Of a stretch of DNA of 64,000 bases, positions 12,129-23,937 are shown one piece after another. Numbering within the stretch: position 1 is the first letter of the stretch; each line of letters begins with the position of its first letter. A program made the position numbers and the translations under genes. The notes below the pieces were generated by a model, which saw only the letters and a program-made list of their open reading frames with translations, did not search any database and was not told the origin of the DNA. The stretch covers positions 398,087 through 462,086 of the forward strand of contig MU001672.1 of assembly GCA_010093515.1 (NCBI GenBank). The letters run 5' to 3'. This DNA is from Lineolata rhizophorae (Eukaryota > Ascomycota > Dothideomycetes > Lineolatales > Lineolataceae).

Positions 12129-13356
12129 TGGAAGTGACGATGTCATTGAGCAAAAGACTCGATTTAATAGATATCTTCGAGCCTCTCTGACTCGTGACCC
12201 TTATTGTTTACGCTAAAACCAATTTGGGAGGCACTGTGCGGCTGGTCAAAGAACCCAGCTGCGGAGACAAACGAACTCCAACTTCGGCTTCTTGTACAAT
12301 AGGTCCGACCGAGGCTGTTCTCCTTAGCAAGCCACTCAATATTGATCTTGCGCGTCTCCAGATAGGAAGTCCGGAATATGATGTGACTTGGGTGTTAGCG
12401 TATGTATAGTTCCCAGCTAGCAGCATCGCACTGAAGTGTGATACTGTGCCAGTCTTTTGGCCAAGTTGATTAGCTACAGGCTAGGATACGCTAGTCCTAA
12501 CATTGGGTGTTGTACCCTCGTCAAAGATAGCAACACTGAGAATCGGTGGAAATCAAAGACAGCAGTATAAATTCGACGGCAGCATCACAGTCTACGATAA
12601 TGATCCTGAGATGATTGGGGACAAAACCATGTGTTTCGAAGGAATGGTTGGCACGGCTCGTTAATGAACAGTAAAATAATCGCCTTAACAACTCGAGCTA
12701 TAGACCATGCATGAGCTATCACTACCTAAGCTGTACCTTCGACGATTAAAAGCTGTAGATTAATTTGCCAACGTAAGATTCGGAAATATCATAATTCTTT
12801 TGGTTTCTCCATGGTCAGCTTATAGTCTTTGGGAAGGTGTCCAACATTTTTAGAATACGCACTATATGCGGTTTGGCGCCCAGCACTCTAAAGTCGCATA
12901 CAAGTATAAATAGTTTGCACTACTCCCACCCCCTGATTTTTGAATAGGCTTCTAGTCCTTGATCCTCTCAGCAATTATCCAGGGTGCAAGTGCAATTGCA
13001 CTCAAATGGCAGCAGGTCACGATGTTGCTATTTCATGGGAAAGGAGAGGATTGGAGAGTTTCTATTTTTTCACTTCTTCGACTACCGTAGAAACCATGGG
13101 CAATTAATTTGAATGTGTTTGACGCACGCGAATGGCTGGTAAAGTCCGATATTGCTTGGACTCAATTAACCTAGCAAATTGAAAACAACAATGTTTAGTG
13201 GTTTATTAGGTAAAATGTTAGGGCTCGGGTGCTAAGTATCCGTGGTGGGAATGAAGGCGGGTTTTAAGAATTAAACCGAGGAACAGTATTGTTAGCGATA
13301 TTCAGCATTCGAAGGTAGTAAAAGATGATGTTGAGCATGGTATAAATATGGGTTAG
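12129..13356. other. AT-rich spacer downstream of TRM11
   Basis: About 1.2 kb of AT-rich DNA with no supported gene. One 71-codon open frame (12194-12409) has no recognisable content. I saw no repeats or inverted ends. Confidence 0.45.
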
Positions 13357-13362
13357 AAAAAA
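13357..13362 (-). terminator. Pol III T-run terminator of tRNA-Arg
   Basis: Six consecutive T on the minus strand, 12 nt past the tRNA discriminator base, within a wider T-rich stretch. This is a normal Pol III stop signal and suggests the interrupted tRNA gene is transcribed. Confidence 0.7.
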
Positions 13363-13374
13363 TAAAGAAGAGGA

Positions 13375-13499
13375 CACCCCAGGTGGGGCTCGAACCCACA
13401 GCCTCCAGATTAGAAGTCTGGCTAAGAAAATATTAGTTGATTTTTTGGTTACAGTCGCTTACACATAAACATACCGCGCTACCATTGCGCCACTAGGGC
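13375..13499 (-). tRNA. tRNA-Arg (anticodon TCT) with a 53-nt insert at 26/27
   Basis: After removing 13422-13474 the minus strand folds as a complete cloverleaf. The acceptor stem GCCCTAG pairs with CTGGGGT (one G-U at 1-72 and one U-G pair). The D arm is GCGC-AATGGTA-GCGC. The anticodon arm is CCAGA-CTTCTAA-TCTGG with anticodon TCT. The variable loop is AGGCT, the T arm is GTGGG-TTCGAGC-CCCAC, and the discriminator is G. Box A (TAGTGGCGCAATGG) and box B (GGTTCGAGCCC) are intact, and a T6 terminator follows. The odd feature is the insert: eukaryotic nuclear tRNA introns sit at 37/38, but here the anticodon loop is uninterrupted and the extra sequence lies between base 26 and the anticodon stem. 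It may be a working gene with a novel intron or a recently disrupted copy. Confidence 0.8.
13422..13474 (-). other. Spliceosomal-intron-like insert inside tRNA-Arg
   Basis: This 53-nt insert begins GTATGT (the favoured fungal 5' splice site), carries ACTAAT as a branch-like site about 15 nt before its end, then a T-rich tract and TTCTTAG. Length, ends and branch spacing match the mRNA introns of the neighbouring genes. I saw no evidence of a bulge-helix-bulge across the junctions, but I checked only by eye. Confidence 0.6.
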
Positions 13500-14616
13500 A
13501 GAGCATTATTCAACCTAAAATTCGACCTGTTTAACTTATATGCAAAGGTAAAATATTACTTTTGATCTATCACAAAATGCCTATCCAGGCAAAGACTAAG
13601 TCAATCTAATCGCGAAATGTTAATTTCTAGAGCGCCCCGTTCGAGCCACTTACTCATCCTAGACTCTCTCACAATGGATAGCCATTATTACCATAGACTC
13701 CTCAAAATAAAGTCTCGGCTTTATACATCGTGGCGCTGCATGAAGATTGTGTAAAGCACGTATGGGTAAAGGTCTTTAAAATAGGGACTAGTTGTTAGTG
13801 CACATTGGTTGCGGATTGTTTAGAGCTTGGGATCAAGGCTTTGGTCAAAATAGCAGAAGTAAAAACTTGACTTTCGTGTCGTCTGAGCAAAGAAAGGCAC
13901 ATAAATGCCATAGAAGATTAGGTGGGGCACAGTTCGAGAAACGCAAATCGTAGAGTTGTCTTCCTTGAGTGACTCTCATGGGATGAAACGGCACTATTAC
14001 ATGAAAGAGCTATTTTCAACTAAACTACCTAGGTAATAATTTTTAGCGGCGCTACAAAATGAGACGGAGAGGGACTTCTATGCGTGTAACCCTCTCGTGA
14101 GGCCTTGACAAGCTAAAATACCCCGAACGTTCTGGCAAGATCTATTGGCTGCGCCGCCGGTACGCAGTTAAAGCCTGCCTGTGTGCTATCTCGCATTCCG
14201 ATCTATCTATGCCATTGATAATGAGGATGTCCGTATCTTGCGGAGAAGCTGGGCAGGATGCAGCAATATCTGGATGGAAAATAAAATTTTGGAGCGAAAA
14301 TAATAGTCTGAAAAGCCTGACAGACAAATATGAAGAGATGGATGGTTTCATGCGCGAGAGACGAGAGACAAGGGAAGTTGAACTTGGTGGAGTAGCCGCA
14401 ACGGGCAAGGCGGCCGCTAGGGTTGTGGGCCCTGCCCACTATATACAGTACATAGGCCCTACATCCGCCAACGGCGGGCACCGTGCACATCGTCATCACC
14501 CGGCAACAATTAATCGGACGACCGACCGACCCCCCCGGCTCTGCTCCCACTTTCGCTGCGTGCGGCACAATGCGCCCGCGTCCACGCATGGCCGCTTTTT
14601 GTTCCGCACTACGGTA
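13500..14616. other. Spacer between tRNA-Arg and Mdm1-type gene
   Basis: AT-rich up to about 14100 and then GC-richer. It holds the upstream flank of the tRNA and the promoter and 5' UTR of the sorting nexin. The nexin frame stays open back to 14209, but that extension is unlike any known N terminus. Confidence 0.45.
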
Positions 14617-17600
14617 ATGGACCGCCTCCGTCGCAGAGATGTGATCCTAGCCTCCATCGCCGCTTTCGTCGCCTGGGGCTTCGTCACTCACTGGGTCCCG
14701 CCACTTCGCTTCCTGCCCTACGCCTACGTCGCTGGCGTCGCTTCCGCGCTCGGCCTCTACCTCTGGCTAGTCCTTTCGACGGCAAAATGCAATGCTCGTC
14801 CAGGTGCAGGAGGGGTGGGTGGGAACAGCGCGTTTCGTGGGCCCAGGAATGTCGCGTTCCTGTCGCCGGCGCTGTGGAGGGCGGAGAAGAGGGCACTTAA
14901 GAGGAGGGCCGAATACAAACCGGTTTCGATATACCCGCAGTCGAAGAAAATCTCGCGGAGCATCGACGAAATCCTGGGCTTGATTGCGCGGGATTTCGTG
15001 CGGAGCTGGTACGGGAATATCAGTCCCCGCCCGATGTTTCCAAACGAGGTGGATAGGACGGTTCGGGCTGCGCTGGTGAACATTCGGGAAAGGCTACTGC
15101 AGGTCGACCTTGTGGGCATGGTTGTGTCGAGAGTGGTGCCGATAATAACGAGCCACCTGAAGGATTTCTACGAGGCAGAGAAGCTAGTCCGTGGGAGGCG
15201 GCTCACACTAAATGTGACGGAATCGGAGGAGCTCGATCTCGCCATTGCTGGCAAGTTTCGGGATGGAAAAATTCACCCGGCAGCTTCGTTGACATATTCA
15301 AACACGAAGCACATCCAACAGCAGTACCTAAGAGGCGTTGTCATGAGACTGCTACCGAAGGTTCTCCCAGCGAACATGACGACTAGCACTGCGGCCGCTA
15401 TATTGGTCAAGGAAATTGTTGCATGTGCCGTTTTATTCCCGTTGTTTCAACTTTTGGCGGACCCAGATACTTGGAATCAACTGATAGAGAACTATGTAAG
15501 TAGATTAAAAAAAAGCCACCACCCATGAACTTTTAGTTTAACAACGGTAGGGCCGCACCGTACTTCAAGATCGCACGACTGTGCGCAAGCTCCGAGCCGC
15601 CCTAGATGAGCATGCCCCGGCATCGCCCAAGGCTACCAGGTCGCAGTTCCCTAAGCTTAGTCCCAACGACAATGAACGGATGTTCGAAAGGTTCATTCGA
15701 GCAATCAAGCGTTGCAATAGTCTTGCCGATGCTCGCCGATTCAGAAGTGAAGTTGCAAGCGAGCTTCGCAAGGAGTCAGCGGTAGAGGGTCAAGATCAAG
15801 TATACTTGCGTCGTCTAGAAGCTGGCAAGCGTGTTCTTGATCAGAGGGTCGCATACCTAGGTGCCGGTGGGTCGACGAAGAAATCACGGTTACCGGTGCA
15901 GCCCTTGCCCAACAGTGCTACGCCTCAGACGTCATCCCGACTAGAAAATGCTTCACTCAAAGACGTTCTCTACGATGCCTCAGGCCTGTCGTACTTCATG
16001 GAGTGCATGGATCGGCAGGGTTTGATGCGCCTTGTCCAATTTTGGATTGTCGTAGACGGCTTCCGCAACCCTCTCGAACTAGACACAGATGATCCGCGAG
16101 AGACGCTCGGGCAGTATCAGAAATGGTCCGATTCGGATCGTATAGACTTGGCTCAAATCAATGAGGCGTACTTGTCAAAGCCAGAGCTCAAGATACCAAG
16201 CGCATCACGCCAAGCCGTGAAGGACTTTCTCAAAGCAGGATCAAATGCCACACCACTACAGTACGCAACTGCGAGAAGTGCTGTTCTGAAAGCTCAGACG
16301 GCCATATATGAGACCATGCAGCACCCTCACTTCGACAACTTCAGGAAATCAGACCTCTATTTTAAGTGGCTGGCCTCTGACGACAGGACCAAAGCATCGT
16401 CTCTCTCCCCCAAGACGACCGACGATATCCCGGACATGGCCAGTATCATCAAGGAACCCGAACGACCGACGGCAAAACACGGAGTAACTTCTGCAAACCT
16501 CAGATTTCTCCAGCCTGATCTTCGCAGGACTGCTGCCTCGTCTTCTGACCTGAAAGGCAGTGGAGGGAAGCTAGTAGATCCTGGTTTACCTGCTAGGCGG
16601 TCGCTCGATGATGGCAGAGCTCCGTTGTTTGATGATGATTATGATTCCGACCCTCTCGCTCGTTCCACGGCGAGTCTCGAGTCTGAACCACCTGCAGGTA
16701 ACGACGTGCAGGTAGTCGATGCTATGCAGGCGGCGTTAAACGACATTATGGAGAATGAGGAGCATGACAAAGACTCGCTATTCTCTGATCTCAGCTTGCA
16801 CTCACCACAAGATAACGACTCCACTCGAGGATCATTAGATCTCCCGCGCGCAGCTTCTCCGGCCCCTAGGAAGGATGCAGAAAAGCCTAGCTTGGCATCT
16901 TTAGGTCTCGTCAGCACACCCAAACGGCACGGTGCCGTGTTCTCTGATGATCTTTTCGGCGACGAACAAGAGAAATTTATTGAAGACGAACGGGAAGACT
17001 CGGAGGTGGATGAGAAGCCTATTGAAGATGAGATCCATGAAGCAGCTCCTGGTGACCTTGGCCTAGCTGAAGCGATTGATGCACTTTCTCTCGACATCGA
17101 GAGACTGGTTACTCAAGAATCAATTGTTGACTCACTCACAAGGAAGGCCGAGCTCACAAACAACGCGGCGGAATTACGGATTCTGAAGAAGTCCAAGGCT
17201 AGTTTACAGAGGGAAATCCACAGGAAGGAGCTTCAGAGGCAGCAATACATTGTGCAAGAGAGTGAAAATAGTTTGTATGGGCGCGCTTCGGTGACGATCC
17301 AATCAATCATGCTGGGAACCGAAGACGACGGGAAGGAATACGCGCTGTGTGAGTACTTTGTAATCGACACTAGCTACTCTTGTGCTAACAATTAATTTTA
17401 GATGTAATTGAGGTAAAACGTCAGGCCGGCGAACTGATGCCGGCGGCCGCGTGGGTGATAACTCGAAGATACAGTGAGTTCCATGATCTCAACAAGAGAC
17501 TCCGCGCCCGCTACCCACAAGTTCGGAATCTCGAGTTCCCACGGCGACAAATGGTTCTCAAGCTCCAAAAAGACTTCCTACAGAAGCGACGGATGATGCT

Positions 17601-18580
17601 CGAGAAATACCTTCGGGACCTTCTTCAGATTCCGGCTATTTGTCGCAGTCGCGAATTACGCGCATTCCTATCCTCAAGCGCCATTGCGCCCGTGAACGGC
17701 ACAAGCGCAGGAAACGCTCAAGCCGATTCGCGAGATTTTGTTAGTCGTATATACAATTCGGTCACAGACGGCATGGACGAATTCCTCGGCAACATCCCCG
17801 TGCTTGACCAACTCTCACTCGCCGGCCAAAACCTGATCTCCGCCGCGACAAGCCAACTCAACGCCCAATCCGGGGGCGGCAGCGCCAACTCCACTCCCAC
17901 CAGCAGCACTGCTCCACGTATTCCTAGCAACCTGGTCGCATCCGCCGTAGCTACGGGCTCCCAGGCGGACCCGGATGCCGAGGCCCAAGCTGAACTTGCC
18001 GCTTTCGAAGCCTCCTCAGCCGCGTCGTCCCAGCAGCTTGAGCCTTTCGTGAAACCTATCTGCGACCTCTTCCTCGAGGCCTTTGAGCTCAACCGCGACT
18101 CCAACTGGCTACGCGGCCGCGCTGTTGTCGTTGTCCTGCACCAGTTACTCGGCGGTACAATCGAGCGTAAGGTACGCGAGTCAACTCGTGCACAACTGCA
18201 GGAGGATACCGTTGTCAAGTACCTGGATGTGCTGAAAGAGGCGATGTGGCCGGGTGGAAAGCCGAAGGCGGCCCCTGGGGTGGCCGGGGGGACGATAAGG
18301 ACGGCAGCGGAAAAGGCGAAGAGTCGGCGGGAGGCGGGAGTGGTATTGGCGACCCTAGTGCCGGAGCTGGCGGGTAGTGTGGTTGGGAGAGGGAATGCTG
18401 GGGCGGCTAGTAGAAGGTTCTTGGCTACGATGAATAATCAGCGGCTGAAGTGAGTGTTCTGCCCCTAATTGATGTTTAGCATAGTTAGCTAACGCGTTTC
18501 GTTGACTTAGCACACATCTCGTGTTCACGCTTCTGGATGAATTCGTTGGGATTCTATTTGGGGAGGCAGTTCCTCGGTGA
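14617..18580 (+). CDS. mdm1: Mdm1-type sorting nexin (PXA-RGS-PX-Nexin_C)
   Basis: ER-anchored tether related to yeast Mdm1 and animal SNX13/14/25, acting at ER-vacuole and lipid-droplet contacts. Exons 14617-15495, 15551-17348, 17402-18449 and 18511-18580 give 1264 aa. Two hydrophobic segments at about residues 8-55 form the ER anchor. The PXA domain spans about 100-290. An RGS domain covers about 425-560 (SLKDVLYDASGLSYFMECMD to FRKSDLYFKWL). An acidic linker and coiled coil follow to about 890. The PX domain spans about 865-1010 (ITRRYSEFHDLNKRLRARYP) and the C-terminal nexin domain about 1100-1255 (EPFVKPICDLFLEAFEL, LHQLLGGTIERKVRE). The first intron must end at 15550 because the earlier TAG acceptor leads to a stop. 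The last exon is only 70 nt but restores the family C terminus. I chose the start just before the first membrane segment. Confidence 0.92.
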
Positions 18581-19687
18581 CAGGGAGATCATAGGACGAG
18601 CCAGAATGGGTATGGCTTGGTAGTGCTTAACCTAGCGTTTGATTGCCTTGAAGTATTCGAGAAGAGCATACGTTTGGCGTAATGGTATAGATTTTCTTTG
18701 TATTTTACCTACACGTTCTCGTCTGCATTGCAGTGGGAATTCACTTGGTCTAATCGTCGTGAAAGGAGACTGTGGAGGCCTGGCCTCCTAGAAGGGACCA
18801 AGGGGAAATATTATATTACGATATCGTCGTCAGAACGAAACTGATTGGAACCTTTCGTTGCGTAATGAATTTGCCGAATACTCTTCAGTTAACACTCGCT
18901 GCCACGATAAGTGTCGTCAACGAGTCGACTAACGAGCATATTGAAGCTAATCTAAGACGCGCAATCCCAAGGTGTATGTCACCGAAGCAGTCCATCATTT
19001 CACCATCAATTCTAGGCTGGTTATCATTCCAGGCCGTCGGACAACCAGTTGTAGGTAGACGAGCTGCCGAATTGAGATTGACCGTAGAAGTATGCCCTGG
19101 AAACTATAACTCTTGCGTCAATCAAAACTTCGACTCTAGAGGGCAGTCTTATAATTAGATCCTCGGTGACGGTCGACTACTCGGCTCTAGTAATAGTCAC
19201 GGTTGCCGGGGAGCACATGATTGACTTTCTTGAGGACTGAATCAAAAAGTAGACCTGCTATACTATTGCCGAATCCGCGGCAATAATTCAGAAGTAATTC
19301 GAACATTATTTGCATGTAAGTACTGCTCTGCTTTGACTTGTAGCTAGATAAAAGGTAGAACTAAAAAATCGGCTTGTGCCAATAAACCTGCTCGTTGGAA
19401 ACTGAGTGGCGCACAGGGAAGAATCGTGTATGAGATTCTGCTGATAGGTGCACTGTGTCGAGGATAGCCTGTATAGATTGCGCAGACTCTAGGGCTAATA
19501 GGGCCTATATATAGAACGGACCGAGAAACCCAGATATACGAAAGGCTTTTCGGCTACGAACTAACTAGGCAATCCAGCACGAGGCTTGTCAAAAGCTAAA
19601 CGCTAAAATCACCGAAGAGCAGACGGGACGGGCCATGTTCACTCAAAACAGACCTAAACCTAAACCGCCAACACCTGTTTTCATTCC
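18581..19687. other. Convergent spacer, Mdm1-type gene / GcvT
   Basis: A 1.1-kb spacer between two 3' ends. One 128-codon open frame (18772-19158) is unlike any family I know. No tRNA or repeat was identified. Confidence 0.45.
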
Positions 19688-21357
19688 TTATGCCTTCCTA
19701 TAATATTTCGTCTCCACAAAGGGCATCTTAGTCACGACTGCCTTCCTCTTCTTCCCCCTGACCAACACCCCTAGCTCTGTCCCCGACTTCTGCAGCCCAT
19801 CTTTCACGTACCCCATAGCAATATTCTTTCCCGTGCTTGGACTTGGACATCCACTTGTCACTACTCCGACTTCCTCTCCACCCTCCCCCACAATCTTCGC
19901 ACCCTCCCTAGCCGGCGCGCCTTCCACGATCAGACCAATCCTCCTCCTACTGACACCCTTTCCACCCTCCTTCTTCGGCTTCACCTCCTCCAGCACCCTC
20001 TCCGCTCCGAGGAATCCGCCTTCCTCCTTCCCGCCAAAACGACGCTCCTTCGCGACAACCCAGGCGAGCCCGGCCTCGGCCGGGGACGTACTGTCATCGA
20101 TATCGTGGCCGTACAAACACATCCCAGCCTCCAGCCTCAAACTATCTCTGGCGCCGAGGCCCGCTAGCCGGAGCCGGTCCTCGCCGCCGAGGGCGAGCAA
20201 GCGACGCGCAACGGCCGCAAGTTCGTCCGCAGGGATGCTGAGCTCGAAGCCGTCTTCGCCAGTGTATCCGGCGCGAGAGACGAAGAGAGCGCCCGTAACG
20301 CCTTCACCCTTGCCCGAGAGGGGCATGCGGGCGAGCGTGCAGCTGCTGAAGTACAGTGTGTTCAAGTCGAGCTTTTCGCTGCCTTGCTCGCCGGTCAGGA
20401 GACCCGCCTCCGAGAGTATTTCCGCGGCTAGCGGGCCCTGGAGAGCAAGTAATCCACGCTCGCGTGCTACTGTATGAATGACCTGTTCGCTGTCACCATC
20501 GGCACGCTCCGTGTTCCAGACGTCGAGGTGCGAAGACAGGTAGGCGAGATCTTTGGCGCGGGTACCGGCATTGGTGACAGTGTAGAAGGTGGGCTCAGGG
20601 AATGCGGTGCTGGGCGGGAGGTGAGTTATCACGGTGTCATCGACGATACAGCCCGTGGGGTGGAGGAGGACGGAGAGGGTGGAGGAGCCTGGCGGAAGGG
20701 TGGAGAGCGCAGAGGGGGTAATGCTTTGGAGGAAGGCGGGGGCAGTTGGACCGGTGAAAGTGTGTTGGACCCTGTGGGAGAGTGGATTAGCGGGTGTGTA
20801 AACGTGGATATACAGGGAAGATGTAGAAGGGAGGTTCGAGTCTGGTTCAGTAGAATAAATTGCTACCAATAGGTAGAATAGTCTTGAATGTGAAAGCCGA
20901 CTAAGTAATACTAAGTTATGATAAGAAATTTCGGTTAGAAAACATACATGTGGCTAACATCAAATAAGCTCGCCTTCTCCCGTGTCCATTTGTGTGACTC
21001 GCTCACACTGAGGTCGCTGTACTGAACTGGCATCGTGTACCCGCCAAAAGGGACAAATTTGGCTCCATATTCGGCATGGAGATCAAACAAAGGTGTCTTT
21101 AGTGGTGGCTCATCTTCCCCTGTAGCCGAAGATGAAGATTGCCGTAGAACCACTTTATGGTAGTTGCTGTTGTTCTGTACGGATGTTATTCGTGCCGGTT
21201 TAGCATCGCATGTCGCAAGTGGAGATGATGCCGGACGGGAGGAACGAGCAGCTCGCGCCCATGCGGGGCGGGCCAATTGGGCGTACGTGCGGCATGGTGC
21301 CAAACGGAAGCAATTCGCGGCAGGAGAAACTGCCCGAGCTGTGCGCTGGGAGGCCAT
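19688..21357 (-). CDS. gcvT: Aminomethyltransferase, glycine cleavage system T protein
   Basis: Mitochondrial T protein. It takes the aminomethyl group from the lipoyl H protein and, with tetrahydrofolate, releases ammonia and 5,10-methylene-THF. Exons (minus) 21357-20948 and 20771-19688 give 497 aa. The N terminus ([19 protein letters not shown]) is rich in Arg, Ala and Ser with no acids, as in a mitochondrial presequence of about 80 residues. The enzyme body starts [19 protein letters not shown]. The 176-nt intron splits the Met in [15 protein letters not shown]. Further signatures are [16 protein letters not shown] and [18 protein letters not shown]. The C terminus is [13 protein letters not shown]. 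The gene is divergent from the patatin-like gene across 396 bp. It supplies one-carbon units, as does the SAM carrier's pathway, but no linkage is implied. Confidence 0.93.
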
Positions 21358-21753
21358 GGCAAATGAACGTGAAATCCGATGGCAGCCCTAGAATTTGTAG
21401 GACGGATGGTGAAGAACGAGCCCGGAGAAGTGGAAGCTCGGCGTTGAGCTTCCCTGTGGGTCCGGCGAGGAGCTCGCTAGCGGGCGTGGCGGGGAAACTA
21501 GCGCTGCGGGGAATTTGGTCTATTTGGTTCGTTTGTCTCGTTTGATGTTCGTAACAAGCTTCACATGCATCCGCGGGACCCCCATGTGCTAAGCTTCGAG
21601 CTGTCCCCTGGAACGGCGCCTTTTTTTCTCCGCAACCACGACGGGATCGGCGCCGGCGCTCCCCCGTTCCCCTCAACTCCGCCGCTACCTGCTTCAATAC
21701 ACTGCCTTCACGGCCACCATGCACTGTGCGTCCAGTCGGCCGTGGTTAACGTC
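21358..21753. promoter_or_regulatory. Divergent promoter, GcvT / patatin-like gene
   Basis: This 396-bp GC-rich spacer between two divergent start codons must carry both promoters. No specific element was assigned. Confidence 0.5.
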
Positions 21754-23937
21754 ATGGCGAACAAGCAGCAGTATCGAGCTCTAGTCGTCTTGAACTCCGT
21801 ATACACTATCCTCTTCGATGTGCTATTCTTTTGGCAGCGGGTACGGCCGGGACCTGATATTTCGCTGAGTTCGTGTGCTAATCATGGACGCCACAATAGC
21901 GGTTGATCTCTTGGTGGTTCCGCAAGTCACCACGCGATGTTCTACTCGAGACACTCGCCGAGGCTCGCGTCTACGAAGAATGGGAAGCCGCCGCTTTCCA
22001 GATAGATGAGGTGCTAGGATACGACCTATGGTAGTGCCCTCCTTCCCAACTCACGAGGCTCTTGGGTACCGTCAAGCTAACGCGCACTTCCCCCACTTAC
22101 TAGGCGCCAGAACCCCACCAGCAAGTACTACGATTACCGCCTCATCTACGAGCGCCTACAAGCCATCCTCGACGCCCGCGAAGATGATGACATCCTCTCG
22201 CTCGTCAACCTCCTCCGCTCAGGACTCGTACGAAACCTCGGCAACATCACCGCGCCACGGCTCTACAACCGTGCCTACGCTGGCACCAAGCTGCTCATCG
22301 AGGACTACGTTACCCAAGTGGCCTTGGCCGTCGAATCCGTGACGAATTACCCGACTTCTCCTACATTTGGCAACAGTAGCAACAGCCTCAATTACTACGA
22401 TCATGGCAGCGGTGGGGCCAGCGTTCTGACCAACCAGGCTAAGCTCGACGTCCTGCACGATACGCGTCAAGCCTTTGGCCGCTCGGCGCTCGTGCTTCAG
22501 GGCGGTGCTATGTTTGGTCTGTGTCACCTTGGCGTCGTCAAGGCACTCCATCTGCGCGGGTTGTTGCCACGCATCATCGTGGGGACGGCCACAGGGGCGT
22601 TAATTGCGGCACTGGTGGGCGTTCACACGGAGGATGAGCTGCTTGATTTCTTGACGGGTGAGGGTATAGATTTGTCAGCTTTCTGGAAACCGAGGGGGAC
22701 AGCGGCCGGTGAAAAGAAGGGCACAACTGTGTTAGTGTATAGTGGTAGGGAAGGCGGCAAGTTAGCGACGTTGGTGAGGAGGGTCAAGAGGTATTTGAAA
22801 ACGGGGTACTTTTTGGATGTAGGCGTATTAGAAGAATGTGTGAGGGCCAATGTGGGCGACTTGACATTCGAAGAGGCGTACGCGAGGACGAAGAGGGTAT
22901 TGAATATCACGATTTCGTCGACTGGGGGTGGAGTACCGAGTTTGTTAAACTATCTGACCGCGCCGAACGTGGTAAGTCTTTCCCTCGAATCCATAAGAAC
23001 TCGCCTCTTTTGTCTTTTCTATGATTTGGATGGTCTGTATATACTAGAGACTGAACCCTTGCTCTAGCTCATTTGGTCTGCCGCTCTCGCCTCCAATGCC
23101 ACCAACCACACCCTCTATGCCCCAATCACCCTCCAATGCAAGACCACCTCGGGCAAAATCGAACCTTGGCACGTCGCCACACCTTCGAGTCCCTCCCACA
23201 TCAACGACTCCACTAAATCTCCCCCTCCGCCACCCCCTCCGCCCCGTACTGTTGCCGACGAAAAGGACTCTCCTCTAGCCCGCATTGCGGAGCTCTTCAA
23301 CGTCAACCACTTCATCGTCTCCCAAGCGCGCCCCTACCTCGCGCCATTCCTTCGCTCCGACCTCGGCCACACATCTGGCTCGCCCGCTGCCGCCCACGTT
23401 GGCGGCCATAGCGGCGGCATGGCCAACCCAGGCTCGTGGTTCGGGCGCCTAAGCCTGAACCGCGGTACGGGGTACTTTACGACGCCGTTGCTGCGCCTAA
23501 TGCTACTTGAGCTCCAGCACCGCCTCTCGCAGCTCGACACGCTGGGCCTGCTCCCGCCGGGGATCCGCCGCTTCCTGCTTGACGAGCACGTACCCGGGGC
23601 TTCGCTGACGCTGGTTCCGGACATCGCTCTCGGGGACTTGGCGCGCTTGCTAGAGAATCCGACGGCTGAGGCGGTCGAGGGATGGATTCTAAGGGGTGAG
23701 CGCAGCGTATGGCCTGCTGTGGGCGCGCTAAAGGTTAGGTGTGCGATTGAGGTCGAGCTGGATAGGGGTTATCAGGTCGTGAGGAGAAGAGGGCCGATGG
23801 ATGGGCCGGTTGGACCGGGGGGTGGATGGGGCGGGGTCGTAGGGGGAGGAGGTTTAGGTGGGAAGGGGAAAAAGAAGAGGAGGGCGAGTAGTTTTGGGAG
23901 TGGGATGGTTTTGGGGGGTACTGCGGGTGGGGATTAG
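21754..23937 (+). CDS. Patatin-like (SDP1/Tgl family) protein, probably non-catalytic
   Basis: Exons 21754-21840, 21900-22030, 22104-22971 and 23068-23937 give 651 aa. Residues 1-190 match the DUF3336-type N-terminal region of triacylglycerol lipases (WWFRKSPRDVLLETLAEA; YDYRLIYERLQAILDAREDD). The patatin domain opens with the oxyanion loop LQGGAMFGLCHLGVVKAL. At the nucleophile elbow, where active members have G-x-S-x-G, this protein reads G233-T-A-T-G237, so Ser is replaced by Ala235. The region just before LFNVNHFIVSQARPYLAPF, where relatives carry the catalytic Asp in a DG[GS] motif, reads ADEKDSPLARIAE and lacks it. Active relatives hydrolyse stored triacylglycerol at lipid droplets; this one may be a scaffold or regulator. 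Hydrophobic residues 8-27 may anchor it to a membrane. The tail is Gly-rich and basic. Confidence 0.87.

Noticed and set aside
14209-14616. In-frame N-terminal extension of the Mdm1-type protein
   Set aside because: The added 136 residues are unlike known relatives, and the Met at 14617 directly precedes the expected membrane anchor.
18772-19158. 128-codon open frame downstream of the Mdm1-type gene
   Set aside because: No domain, no intron context and no similarity I recognise. It lies between two 3' ends.
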